NCBI GenBank assembly: GCA_947683625.1
Contig: CANTUR010000114.1
Location: forward strand, 1,736,001 to 1,800,000
DNA length: 64,000 nt
Reading direction: 5' to 3'
DNA from: Mallotus nudiflorus
Lineage: Eukaryota > Streptophyta > Magnoliopsida > Malpighiales > Euphorbiaceae
Below, in pieces: positions 32,701 to 44,590 of this stretch; the stretch's first letter is position 1; every line of letters begins with the position of its first letter. A program made the position numbers and the translations under genes. The notes beneath the pieces were generated by a model that was given only the letters and a program-made list of their open reading frames with translations, was not told the DNA's origin and ran no database searches.

Positions 32701-33492
32701 TCAATTTGATAGTTTAGCTCATGGACCATTAAAAGAGCACTTCTTAGGGGCTCAACTAAGACTAATTTTATTTTATTTTTATTTTTATTTTATTTTATTA
32801 TTTCTTTTATGTTTTTTCAAGTTTATTCTATTTTTTATGATTGTTTCTTGTGGATTTCAAGGAATGAAAGAAAGGTTAGAGCTTTAGAAGAGGTCTTGTA
32901 AGTTAAATGTTTAGTGGAATGTTGTTTTATGTGACTTGTAAGTCAAATTTATGATGCATTGTTTGTCTATGTGTGTTGAATTTTTGATTCAGCAAATTTT
33001 GTGAAGTATGCAGGTACAAGTCACACAGCTGTGCACATTTCATGCATGGCCGTGCATCTTGCATCGTCATTTTAGGACAATCAAGTCACATGGCTGTGCA
33101 GAATTTTCATATGGCCGTGCGTATTGTGATGCCCAAATCCTGATTACTCGACACATAGCTGTGCAAAATTCTCACATGGCCATGCTTCGAGACAGACTTT
33201 TTTTTTTTAGAAAGTTGGGAAATTTCATTTTTAAGTGGACTTTCCCACTTCCCAACACTCCACATTTCTAAAAAAACCCTATGGACTCCAATTTTGATCA
33301 CTTTTCCACTTCCAAAGCCCTAAAAAACCTAACCCTTGACCTCCTTTTCAATTTCCCATTAAATTTAACCTAATTCCCCATCATCCCACTTTCTATATAA
33401 ACACTCACCTCCTCTCTACATTAATTCTCTACACCATTTTCTACACCATTCTCCACTGTACATATTCTCTCAATTCTTTTCAAGAAATTCTC
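32701..33492 (+). other. Post-integrase non-coding region with repeated words
   Basis: Between 33010 and 33190 the words 'cacagctgtgc' / 'catggccgtgc' / 'catggctgtgc' recur seven times or so. The same word appears in this element's LTR near 26980. Then a C-rich stretch and a CT-rich leader ('ctctacaccattttctacacc') precede the next gene. Confidence 0.6.
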
Positions 33493-34045
33493 ATGGAGAG
33501 AGACAAAAGGAGGAAGAACATAGCAAGGAAGAAAACTAATCCTCTCAAAAGAGCAAGACAACATGGAGCTTCTAATAATCCAGGTGGTGCAAATGAGGAG
33601 CAAATGGTAAAACCTTTCCCCTCTCAAATTTAATTTAGGCATGGTGAGCAAAGGAATAAGTTTCAAGCATTGATGAGTAGGAAGATTGTGCCAAATAGAT
33701 ATTTGAGTGCCACATCCTTGATTAAAATTGGGTTATTAGAGGAGATTAATTTGTATATTCATAGGATGGGGTGGAATGATTTTATTTTGATGTAGAATCC
33801 TTCTTATGCCATCCCCACTTATGAGTTTCTATTTTCTTTTAAGTTTAATGATCATACCCTTAGGCTTACTTTTCATTTGGGGAATGAGGGGCATACTCTA
33901 GGCTTGTTTGAACTCAATGATGTATTTCATTTTCCAAAAAAATGGGATGATAATGTTGCATATGATAGGAATGAGTTTTGGAGAGAATTAACTAGGGAAA
34001 GGGGATTTTTCTATGAGGCTCAATCAGCAAAAGAATCAAATTTGC
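33493..34045 (+). pseudogene. ATHILA-ORF-like gene in the env position
   Basis: ATG at 33493 begins ERDKRRKNIARKKTNP, a basic N-terminus. The frame runs to about 34045 with only two stops (TAA 33631, TAG 33793) and contains MSRKIVPNRYLSATSLIKIG, LLEEINLYIHRMGW, FKFNDHTLRLTFHLGNEGH and ELNDVFHFP. It resembles the ATHILA ORF-1 family, found in Athila elements and of unknown biochemical role; its position downstream of integrase is that of env-like genes. It is cut off at 34045 by a copia fragment. Confidence 0.7.
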
Positions 34046-34054
34046 AAAAAGGTT

Positions 34055-34446
34055 AAATCCTATACCTTCATAATGTTCTATTTGCTCCTAATATTCAATG
34101 AAATTTGGTCTTTGTACTTACGCTATTAAAGTTAGGACATGGTTTGCATTTTCTTGGAGAATGTGTTAAGATTACTTATGGTACTATTTATTATGGTTAT
34201 GGATACATTATGGATGGTTTTATGGTATTAAACAAAAACTATTATAATAGTATCATGGTGTTTATTTTTCCTTGTTCACTGAATCTAGCAATAATAATGT
34301 GGATGTACAATTATAGCATTCTAGATTAGGACACATTAGGCAAGATAGAATGAATAGACTTACTTATGATGGTCTATTAGGATAAAACACAAAATTTGAA
34401 TTGTCCACTTATGAATTTTATTTGCAAGGATAATCCACCAGAAAAC
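34055..34446 (+). pseudogene. Copia fragment, left half (GAG-pre-integrase domain)
   Basis: The frame reads LYLHNVLFAPNIQ, stop, NLVFVLTLLKLGHGLHFLG and, in another frame, SRLGHIRQDRMNRLTYDGLLG. These are the region before integrase in Ty1/copia pol. It ends at STRK just before the Athila LTR at 34447, and continues on the far side of that element as PFGKGIRVEFPLQ (42050). Gag and protease of this copia are missing on the left, where the Athila gene joins directly. Confidence 0.85.
34442..34446 (+). repeat. Target-site duplication, left (AAAAC)
   Basis: Five bases next to the LTR at 34447. The partner is AAAGC at 42049-42053. The split copia codons (RK|PF) confirm that the site was a single AAAGC before insertion. 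Confidence 0.85.
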
Positions 34447-35856
34447 TGAAGCGGGTCAAATTATATACCCTAATCTCTAGGACTTAGCATAGAGCAAGTT
34501 GGGTGTCGAACACTCGGCAATTTGAAATTTGTATTAACTGAATAGATGCTCAAATGAATAGGTAAAGTAATATCAGGATAGTAATAGATAATGTAACAAA
34601 TCAAAAGAATCTAACTCACTTACTAATTACTAGAAATTCTTATAAGAAATTATAACAAAATATATACATCAAAGAATTTACAATTCAAAATTAATAAGAA
34701 CTTTGAACATAATTATTATACAACATGTTGATTGGAAATTAGTTCATTGTCCTCAAAAGTCATTCTTATTGTCTATTAAAGGTATTTCCTCTTAGTATCC
34801 ACATTCATTCTCATGGAAATGTGGAGGTAAAAGATAATCAATAATTATATTATACTAATTTTTTTATTCCTTTAAGATGAATATTTTGTTTCCAAGTGAT
34901 ATTCAATGCTCAAATAATTTCAATTACATATCCACTAAATTACTCCAATTCTCATTGTAAATAGTTTGATTAACAAGTTACATATGATGATCAAGCAAAC
35001 ATAATATAATTTGCACTAATTGAAATCAATCATAAATAGCAAAGGATAAAAATATAGTTCTCATTTAATTTTTCATTATAATACTCATACAAAGACTTAG
35101 CCAAAATACATGATAAAAAAATAATAAGAGAAAATTAAACACAATATAGAAAGATGAATAAATAAGCAATTGAGTGAATAAAACCCTTTACTATGCCTTC
35201 TAGAATTACTTAATATAGAACAATCTTCTCTTGCTTCTTGATCTTGTCTTCTTCAAATTAGTCTTTAAAACTAGAACTTCTTTTCAATGATTTCTAAACT
35301 AAAACTTTGTAATAATACTTGTTCATTCTCTCTCTAAAACAGAGCCAAACACATATATTTATAGGTTTCTAAAGGCTGCAATTCATGTCCCTTTGAAAGG
35401 ATGCAAGAATGAAGGGGTGTGTTGAAAGGGTGTATTGGTGCTAACTCATTGCTATATGATGACTCATCACCAATTGCTTCTGTTATGAGTTAGCACCAAG
35501 TGAGGAGTTGGCAATCTTTAAGGCTTAGCATATCAAGCTTCTATAACGAGTTAGCGCCAAGTGGCAACTCATTACCAATACTCTTTATCGCGACTCATTC
35601 CTATGGTGATGACTCAACACTCTTTAGTAAATCTCCAACTTGACTTCACAAGTTTCATACTTCATTCTAAACAATCCCAGGTCCTTTCTATACATAATTT
35701 GAGTGTAAAAACATGTATAAAAGACACTATCAACCATAAGAACAAAAGAAATAAAGATAACACTTGCATAATCAAATAAACACATAAATATAGGAAAAAT
35801 CAAATGAAATTAAAACTAAACTACCCTAAAGAACTATGCATATTTGCATCATATCA
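34447..35856 (-). mobile_element. 3' LTR of the minus-strand Athila element
   Basis: 1410 bases, paired with 40652-42048 (1397 bases) over the full length, with many scattered substitutions. On the minus strand it starts TGATATGATGC. It carries repeated words of the type 'gatgactcatcacc' and 'gagttagcaccaag' at about 35430-35620. Confidence 0.92.
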
Positions 35857-35867
35857 AACTCCCCTAT
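35857..35867 (-). other. Polypurine tract
   Basis: On the minus strand ATAGGGGAGTT lies directly before TGATATG. This primes plus-strand DNA synthesis and confirms the orientation of the element. Confidence 0.8.
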
Positions 35868-36880
35868 AGTTAGACCTTGCTTACCCTTAAGCAAGAAAAG
35901 ATCCTCATGGAAAAGTAAACAAAAATTTTCATCTTCTCCAAACAAATGTAGTCACCTTATCAAGTTATTTTAATCATGAAAGAAGTTAGAAAAGGATGAT
36001 TCAATAATTAAACTTTCAATGCTCAACAATGATAAAACAAACAAGTTTTAAAGCATTACTAATAAGTTTACCAATTTATCTCAATTTACTAAGAATAAAA
36101 TCAAAGATGCAAAGTCAAAGTTCTAAACAAGCTACTTAACCAAAATAGTCATTCTTCAAACTTAGGATTCTAAAAGCAAAAGCAACCTTTGAGACAATGT
36201 TAAACACACATAATAACTTACTTTTCTCATGGCATTTTTAGACATTTTTATTCATAGACATATAAATATATCTTTTAGATGTATTCTTTCTGAATGAATG
36301 CAAGTAAGGAGCATACTCAATTGCATACAACTTACTCGAAATACATCTTCTTGTTATATTACACATCTCTTTCCGAATGAATGTAACTAAAGAGCATACT
36401 TAATACACATAACTTACTTAAGATGCACCACATCACAAGCATTATTTACTTTTTTTTAGTCCTCACCCATTATTGAAAAGAAAGTTTCATATGTATCATG
36501 GCTATAGTTTCCCTAAGGCTATTCAAATCTCTTAGAAAACCTAAGCTTATATTTTTACCACTTTAGCCTTAGGCATAGTTAGTAAGTTGACTAAAGCATT
36601 CTTTAGATCTTAGAAATAATAAAAAGAGATAAAAAGATGAACTTATAATTTATACTAAATGAAACTTTAAACTTCTATTAATTGAGCATTGAAAACTAAT
36701 CATCAACATAATATAAAACTTAACCTCAATCAAAATAAAAAAGACTAATAACATAACTACTTATTAAATAAAGGGGAAGAATGAAATATATGATAATGCA
36801 AATTAGCAAAATATATCATAAATATAAACATAAATCACACAATATTCCAAATATACACTATACATATACTAATAATATAC
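35868..36880 (-). mobile_element. 3' untranslated part of the minus-strand Athila
   Basis: AT-rich and non-coding. Two similar stretches near 36280 and 36370 ('gaatgaatgcaagtaaggagcatactcaa' and its variant, quoted in part) form a small repeat. Confidence 0.6.
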
Positions 36881-38180
36881 TACTAATATCCCTTCCCCCA
36901 CACTTAAAATGACACATTGTCCCTAATGTGATAAAGCTAAAAGTAAGGAAAGGAAAGAAGTACTCCTTTAGTCATCTATAGGGGTAGGAGGTGGAGACTC
37001 GATTTGATATCCGGAGTAAGCAAAAAATTGATTCAATTTGCACTCTATCTTTCATTACTGATGAGCAAGCTATTGGTTATGAAACTCCATCTCATTAAGT
37101 TGACGTTGGATTACAATCTATGTATCTAAAATTTGATCCTAGATAGGAGGCTATGCACTTGAAGATCCATCAGCTTCCCCTTGCATGGAATATGTTAAGA
37201 GAGGAACATCACTGAATGTTCTATATTGGGGTAATTCCTCCTCTGGATCACTCTCCTCTGCTGCCTCTTGTTGAGGTTCCTTAACTGGTGGTGGTCTCTC
37301 AATACCTCTCCAACAAGAATGTGAATCGATGGGAATCAAATGAAATGCAGTATCCACCACTATGGCTCTTAAAAAAGCTTGCTTTGTAAAATAAGAACAC
37401 TCAAAAAATCAATTATAGTTATCAAGGTTAAGATTCAAAGCCTTTATAATAATAGTAATCATATGTCCGTGAGTTAGAGGTGCATCTTTGCGTGAAGCAC
37501 AAGTCAATAATTGGTTAAACATATAATAAGTCTAAGAGACTTGTTTGTTATTGTGAATGCACCACATTAAGAATAACTCTTATGCAGAAATGTGATTGAA
37601 CTCAGTTTTATGGAAAATGACACATGCAAGGACTTTATGTAGCAACCAGTATTTTAAATCCTTAATAAACATAGTCTTGCATTTCTTAGAATTAGATGGT
37701 GTTTGCAAACTAGTTAGAAATGTCCAAAACTCATTCAATCTAAAAGAAGATAAGGGATCACATAACCTATTCTTTTTAAAGCTAAAGACACGTTGCATGA
37801 AAGTGTAAGTTAATGTTTCTTCCCTTGCATACAAAATTCCAGAATTTATGAGTTTTTAGCATTAACATCCAAAATAGCATAAAATTCTATAGTTAATTCC
37901 ACATTGGCATCTTCATGCATAGAAACAAACTTGTTAAGGCCATATTGTGTTAATAATTGATTAAAAGATTCAAGCATACCCACTTCATTTATAAGAGAGT
38001 TAGGGATATACTTATAACTCGTTATTTCCTTAAACTTGATAGTTGTGAACTTGGCACCTTCTTCATGTGAAAAGATTGGAAATTTGGCCTTATATGTTTG
38101 TTAAAGGTCTTCTTCTTCCTCTTATTGTTCCTCCTCAATGTGTGGTCATTTGGAAGATGAACCTCTTGTCTTACCCATTT
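36881..38180 (-). pseudogene. ATHILA-ORF-like gene, minus strand
   Basis: The minus-strand frames start near 38180 (MGKTRGSSSKW). The middle part, 37834-37580, reads TYTFMQRVFSFKKNRLCDPL, SFRLNEFWTFLTSLQTPS and YWLLHKVLACVIFHKTEFN. A C-terminal part at 37360-37151 is acidic (AAEESDPEEELPQYRTFSD). This is the same kind and place of gene as at 33493: downstream of integrase, before the 3' LTR. Stops interrupt it several times. The role of the protein is unknown. Confidence 0.6.
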
Positions 38181-38689
38181 CAAGAATCTTACTTGATTAA
38201 AGTTAGAAGTGTATAGATGTGTAAAGAGTAAGAGATGATAATGGAAAATAAGAATAAAGAAAATAGGAAGAGAAAAAGGAAGTAATTCGATTAGGGTTTA
38301 TAATAAAAGGGAGATTCAAAATGCAAATGTGTAAAGAAGAGAATATAAAGAAGAAAGAAGAAGGAAGAGAATAGATATATATATAATAAAGAGGAAACAA
38401 AAATGTATGGGATATTAAATAAGACAATAGATATGAAAATGTGTAGTCAAAAGGGTGTATATATAAGTGTAGTAGGGGTGTAAGATATTAGGTATGTATG
38501 GGATAGTGAAAAGGCATGGAGAATTATGAAAGGACATGTAAGAATGTGAAAGGACATGACTATTCTTAGAAAAGAAATAACTTTTCAAATTAAAAATTTT
38601 TTTTTGGTTAGAAAATAAATAAAATAAAGAAAATGAAATAATTAAAAGATGTGTAACAAAGAAAACTAGCTAAAGTATGGTTGTTATAA

Positions 38690-38860
38690 GCGTATATATA
38701 TGTTAAGGAATTAGTGAGGAAGGCAAAATGAAGGCATGAGTTGGCACCATTGTGCTGACTCAACACTAACACATACTGTGGTGAGTCATCCATGTGTGAT
38801 TACTTGTCACTTTACCTCTCTGTTACAAGTTGTCAACGTGTGACGACTCATCACCTTCCA
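38690..38860 (-). repeat. Word cluster shared with this element's LTR
   Basis: 'gtgctgactcaacac', 'gtggtgagtcatcc' and 'gtgacgactcatcacc' lie between integrase and the ATHILA-like gene. Close variants occur in both LTRs (35430-35620 and 41630-41810). Confidence 0.65.
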
Positions 38861-39479
38861 TTCAAAAATAATGTAAAGACATGTTATCTAAAAATAAAAC
38901 AAAATGAGCAACACAATAAAAGAAATTAATATAAATTCAAAAGTAATATGATTAATAAAGCTAGTAAATGTAAAAATGTAAAGTAATAAGTCTAACTAAA
39001 TAAAATGAACTAAAATGAAATAATCATGAAATAAAAGCATGTAAAATAGAGACATATAATATAATTATGAAAATAAAAATATGGTAATCTCACCATGCTA
39101 AATTGAAAGTCTATAGCTTGACTGCACCTTGATTCAATTAAGGTGTAGATAGAAAGATAGAGAGGTTTGTAGCAATTGCTTCACCGATCAAGTAAGGCTT
39201 GAGACGATGTCTACTTACCTTGAAGATTTCCCCCTTTGCACCATGAGGATAAACTTTAATAACTATAAAAGGACTCAACCATCATGACTTCAACTTTCTT
39301 AGAAATAACTTGCATTTTGAATTGTAAAAGAGAACAAACTCACCCTCATGAAATTCCTTCTTAGATAGATGCTTATCATGCCACAATTTAGTATGATCTT
39401 TATATAACTTCGCATTCTTATAAGCGTTCATTCTTGACTCATCCAATTCATTAAGTTGAAGTAACCTCTTCCTATTAGC

Positions 39480-40535
39480 CTTCTACAAATCAAAATCAAA
39501 GCCCTTGTTGCCTAATATGCTTTATGCTCTATTTCAATAGGTAGATTACATGACTTCTTGTATATTAATTGATAAGGAGTAAGGCCAATTTATGTTATAA
39601 AAGCTATCCTATATACCCATAGGGTATCATCCAAATTTAATGCCCAGTCCTTCTTTAAATAAGACATGATTTTTTCGAGAATCCATTTGATCTCTTTATT
39701 GCTCACTTCAACTTGCCCACTTGTGTCACTTCATATTTCCTTAAAAGAGATTCTATTACATAATTGAAAAAATGTGAACCTCCATCAGTTATCAATGCTC
39801 TAGGAGTGCCAAATCTTAGGAAAATAATTTTCTTAAGTATCTTATTAACAACCTTAGCATTATTCGTAATGGTTGGTATTGCTTCAACCCATTTTGAAAC
39901 ATAATCTACCATGACTAAGATATACTTGTAGCATAAAGAACTAGGAAATGGACCTATGAAATCTTACCCCAAACATCAAATAGCTTAAATTCAAGGATTC
40001 CCTTCAAAGGCATCTCATGTTTCTTAGTAATATTACCCATTCTTTAACATATATCACATGTAAGAACAAAATCTTTAGCATCTTTAAATAAAGTTGGCCA
40101 CTAAAAACCAGATTGTAGTACCTTATATGTCATTTTTGTTGCATAAAAGGGTCCTCCAACATCAAAGGAATGGCAATGTTTCAAAACATCTTGAGGAATG
40201 CATCTCTAAATTAACCCATCTGCACATCTCTTGTAAAGCAAAGGTTCCTCCTAATAGTAGAATTTAATATCATGCAAAAAAATTTTCCTTTGTTGATAAT
40301 CTAACTCATAAGGAAGAACACCACTGAAACTACTCGAGATGTTGGTCATTGCAAATTTGCCTAAGCTTCTTCTTTTTGGTTCAACCATGTTTTTCAAATT
40401 CAGTTGGTTCACTCTTCTTTGCCTTTGTTCCTTGCCTAAAGTACGTATAGTTAAATCAATTTCATGATTAAAGTACATATTATTATCACTACTATTTATA
40501 GTAAGCATCTTAAAATAAAAATTAACAAATAACAA
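39480..40535 (-). pseudogene. Gag start fused to pol end (integrase), minus strand
   Basis: The minus-strand frame at 40535-40251 contains MVEPKRRSLGKFAMTNISSS, which looks like the start of Athila gag. It is followed without a break by VLPYELDYQQRKIFLHDIKF and YYWEEPLLYKRCADGLI, from the pol region after RNase H. Integrase then follows: VDYVSKWVEAIPTITNNAK, FLRFGTPRALITDGGSHFFN (39912-39703), a broken TSGQVEVSN region, and tail parts to about 39480. Most of gag and all protease, RT and RNase H are therefore missing. The element could not move without a helper. Confidence 0.8.
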
Positions 40536-40628
40536 ATAAAATATAAAAATAAAATAAAAATAAAAATAAAAATAAGGCCTAAAATAACCTATCTCTACCC
40601 TAAGTTAATAAAAGTTATTTTAATAAAT

Positions 40629-40646
40629 TCCCAGGCAACAATGCCA
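40629..40646 (-). other. Primer-binding site, tRNA-Asp type
   Basis: Minus-strand TGGCATTGTTGCCTGGGA matches the tRNA-Asp-type site at 14 of 18 positions, five bases inside the LTR at 40652. Confidence 0.8.
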
Positions 40647-40651
40647 AAATT

Positions 40652-42048
40652 TAAAGTGGGTCAAATTTTATGCCCTAGTCTTTAGGACTTAGCATAGAGC
40701 AAATCGAGTGTCGAACACTTTGGAATTTGAACTTTATATTAACCGAATAGATACTCAAATGAATAGGCAAAGTAATATCATGATAGTAATAGATAATGTA
40801 ACAAATAAAAAGAATCTAACTCACTTAATAATTACTAGAACTTCTTATAAGAAATTATAACAAAATATATACATGAGGGAATTTACAATTTAGAATTAAT
40901 AAGAACTTTGAACATAAATATTAGATAACATATTGATTGGGAATTATTTTATAGTCTTCAAAAGTAATTATCATTGTCAATTAAAGGTATTTCCTCTTAG
41001 TATCCATATTTATTCTCATGGAAATGCAGAGGTAAAAGAAAATCAATAAATATATTATACTAATTTTTTTATTCCCTTAAGATGAATTCCTTATCTCCAA
41101 GTGATATTCAATTCTCAAATAATTTCAATTATATATCCACCAAATTACTCTAATTATCATTGTAAATAGTTTGATTAACAATTTATATATGATGATCAAG
41201 TAAACATAACATACTTTGCATTAATTGAAATCAAATCATAAATAATAAAGGATAGAAATGTCATTCTTATTTAATTCTTCATTGTAATTCTCATATAAAG
41301 ACTTAGCCAAAATACATGATAAAAAAATAACAAGAGAAAATTAAACATAATATAGAAAGATGAATAAATAAGCAATTAAGTGAATAAAACCTTTTACTAT
41401 GCCTTCTAGAATTGCTTGATGTAGAATAATCCTCTCTTGCTTCTTGATCTTGTTTTCTTCAAATTAGTCTTTAAAACTAGAACTTCTTTTCAATGATTTC
41501 TAAACTAAAACTTAGTAATAATACTTGTTCATTCTCTCTCTAACATAAATCTAAACATATATATTTATAGGTTTCTAAAGGCTACATTTCGTGTCCCTTT
41601 AAAAGGATGCAAGAATGAAGGGGTGTATTAGTGTCGACTCATTCCTATATGATGACTCATCACCAATTTCTTCTATTAAGTGTTAGCACCAAGTGACAAG
41701 TTGGCAATCTTCAAGGCTTCGCATATCAAGCTCATGTGATGAGTCGACACCAAGTGGTGACTCATCACCAATACTCTCAATCATGACTGGATCCCATGGT
41801 GACGACTCGACACTTTTTACTAAATCTCCAACTTGACTTCACATGTTTCATGCTTTATTCTAAACAATCCCAAGTCCTTTCCATGCATAATTTGAGCCTA
41901 AAAACATGTATAAAACACACAATCAACCATAAGAATAAAAAAATAAAGATAACACTTACATAACCAAATAAACACATATATATGGCAAAAATCAAATGTA
42001 ATTAAAACTAAACTGCCCTAAAGAACTATGCATATTTGCATTATATCA
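40652..42048 (-). mobile_element. 5' LTR of the minus-strand Athila element
   Basis: Paired with 34447-35856. The right edge ...ATATCA meets the copia reading frame. The left edge has TA instead of the TG seen in the partner. Confidence 0.92.
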
Positions 42049-42053
42049 AAAGC
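42049..42053 (+). repeat. Target-site duplication, right (AAAGC)
   Basis: Partner of AAAAC at 34442; 4 of 5 bases agree. Confidence 0.85.
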
Positions 42054-44590
42054 CATTTGGAAAGGGCATAAGAGTTGAATTTCCTTTGCAACTAATACAT
42101 TCTAATATATATGGACCAATGAGTGTTAAAGCAATGCATAAAGCCATATATTTCATTACATTTATAGATGACTTCACTCAATATGGTCATGTCTATTTAA
42201 TCTCCCATAAATCTAAAGCATTAGATTGCTTTAAGAAATATATAAATAAAGTTAAAAATCACTTAGACAGGAGAATAAAAGCATTAAAGACTAATCGAGG
42301 TAGAGAGTATCTATCTGAACAATTCTGAGAATTATGTAATGAAAAATGAATTATAGGGTAATTAATAACTCCTAGAATGTCGTAATAAAATGGTGTTGTT
42401 GAGCAAAGGAATTGAACTTTGCTTTAAATGGTTAGGTTAATGATGGAGCAAGCTAATCTCCTAATTAGTTATTGGGGTGATGCTTTATTGTCTGCAGTTT
42501 ATGTGCTTAACCATGTACCTTCTAATTTGAATTTCACTACACCTTATGAGTTATGGATGGGTAGAAAGTCCAATTTGAATGAGCTGCATCCATAGGGATC
42601 TACAACATACATTCTTGATAATTTTTATAAATTTGATAAATTGAGCACTCAAAAGGTTATTTATTTGTTGGTGAGGATTCTGATGGAAGATTGATTGAAA
42701 TTAAGTCTCGTGATGCCACTTTCCTTGAAAATCATTTTCCTAAAAGAGATGATATTAATAAAGATCATTATTTATTTGAAATGGAAGATGATGAAGAGAC
42801 AAGCATAAGTCAATAAAAGGGTGACACATAAAATATAACACCCAGTCCTGTTTTTGATAATGGGAGTATACATGATTCACTTCACCCATCTTAATTGAGT
42901 AGGAGAAATGATACTAAAATTAATCCAATTTTGATTGGTGAAAGTAGCAATTCTCAATTATGTCAGAGTCTGCATTTTAAAACTCCTAAGAGACATTTTG
43001 CAATTGAGAAAGAAGTCTATATTATTACTTCTGATGATGATGAGGAACCAAAAACTGTCAAAGAGGCACTTGAGTGTCCTGCCAAAGAAAAGTGTAAAAT
43101 TGCAATGGAAGAGGAAATGAAATCTATGAAAATGAATTAAGTTTTAAACTTGATTGATTTACTGCCATATTGAAAAGCTATTGGGAATAAGTGGATTCTT
43201 AAAATTAAACGCAAGGTGGATGGTTCCATTGATAAATAAAAAGCTCGACTTTTGGTGAAGGGTTATACTCAACAAGAGGGTATAGATTATAAGGAAACTT
43301 TTTCACCTATTGTTAAATTTACCTCAATTCACCTTATCCAAGCTCTTTCAGCTCATATGGATTTAGAATTACATAAAATAGCTTTTCTTAATAGAGGGAT
43401 CTACAGCATACAAGCTTCAAAGATCTATTTATGGTTTTAAATAGTCATCCAGACAATGGTATCTTAAATTCCATAAGGCAATTATAACTTATGATTTCAA
43501 AATAATTGACGAAGGCCACTATGTTTATATTAACAGATCCGATGAAAAATTTACAATTCTATCTCTTTATGTTGATGATATATTAATAGCTAGGAATGAC
43601 GAGTATGTAATGAAATTAAAAATTAATTATCCACTAATTTTGACTTGAAAGATATGGGTGAGGCTTACTATATATTGGGGGTTAAAATTAAAAGAGATCA
43701 TTCAAAGAAACTTTTGGCTCTGTCATAAGAGAATTATATCCAAAAGATTCTAGAACGCTTTAATATGAGCAATTATAAATTGGTGGATACTCCTATGTCA
43801 AAATGTGATGTTTTAAGTCTCAAAATGGTGTCCTCATATCCAAAAGAATAAAGAGAAATGGCCTCTGTACCATACTCTAGTGTTGTGGGCAATCTTATGT
43901 ATGCTATATTATATACTCACCCAGATATTTATTTTGTTGTTGGATTAGTTAGTCAATATCAATCAAATCCTAGACAAAAGCATTGGAAAGCTGTTAAAAT
44001 GATTATGAGGTATCTAAAAGGCACTATGGATTATTACTTATGTTATCAAGGATCAGACTTACATCTAATTGGATATTCAGATGCTGATAAGGGAGGAGAC
44101 ATTGATCAACATAAATCCACCTCTGGCTATATTTTTCTACTCAATAAATAAAAAATATATGTCAATTATGGAAGCTAAATTTATTACATGTTCAACTACA
44201 GTGCATGAGGCTTTTGGTTAAGAAGATTTTTTTTATGAATTTGGGAATCCAAAATGGTTATGAGGGAGATACTATTGTTCATTGTGATAATCAAGAAACA
44301 ATTGCAAAGTACAATTTGGATTACAAAGTACAACTATTGTAGAGACATTATTGCTAAAAGATCTTAAATATCATAATAGAACCAAACACATAGATACAAA
44401 GTACAACTATAATAGAGACATTATTGTGAAAAGAGAAGTAACTATGCAATACATATCTACACACAAAATGGTGGTTGATCCTTTAACTAAGCCAATTCCA
44501 AGAGATGTATTTTTTGCACATGTAAATTATCTTAGATTGCATAGAATATATAATATTTTGTTGAGCTTATGTATTGAATTATTTAGATAA
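42049..44590 (+). pseudogene. Copia integrase, RT and RNase H, degenerate
   Basis: Integrase: PFGKGIRVEFPLQLIHSNIY, FITFIDDFTQYGHVYLI, KTNRGREYLSEQF; the Asp of DDF and the Glu-containing NGVVEQRN-like word (about 42392) are partly kept. RT: VKGYTQQEGIDYKETFSPIV, the catalytic LYVDDILIARND (about 43569), VKIKRDHSKK. RNase H: SVVGNLMYAILYTHPDIYF, WKAVKMIMRYLKGTMDYYL, GYSDADKGGDIDQHKSTSGY, ending with VNYLRLHRIYN. Many stops and a partial duplication ('caaagtacaactat', three times near 44310-44410) are present. This is the right-hand part of the copia element split by the Athila at 34447. Confidence 0.9.
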
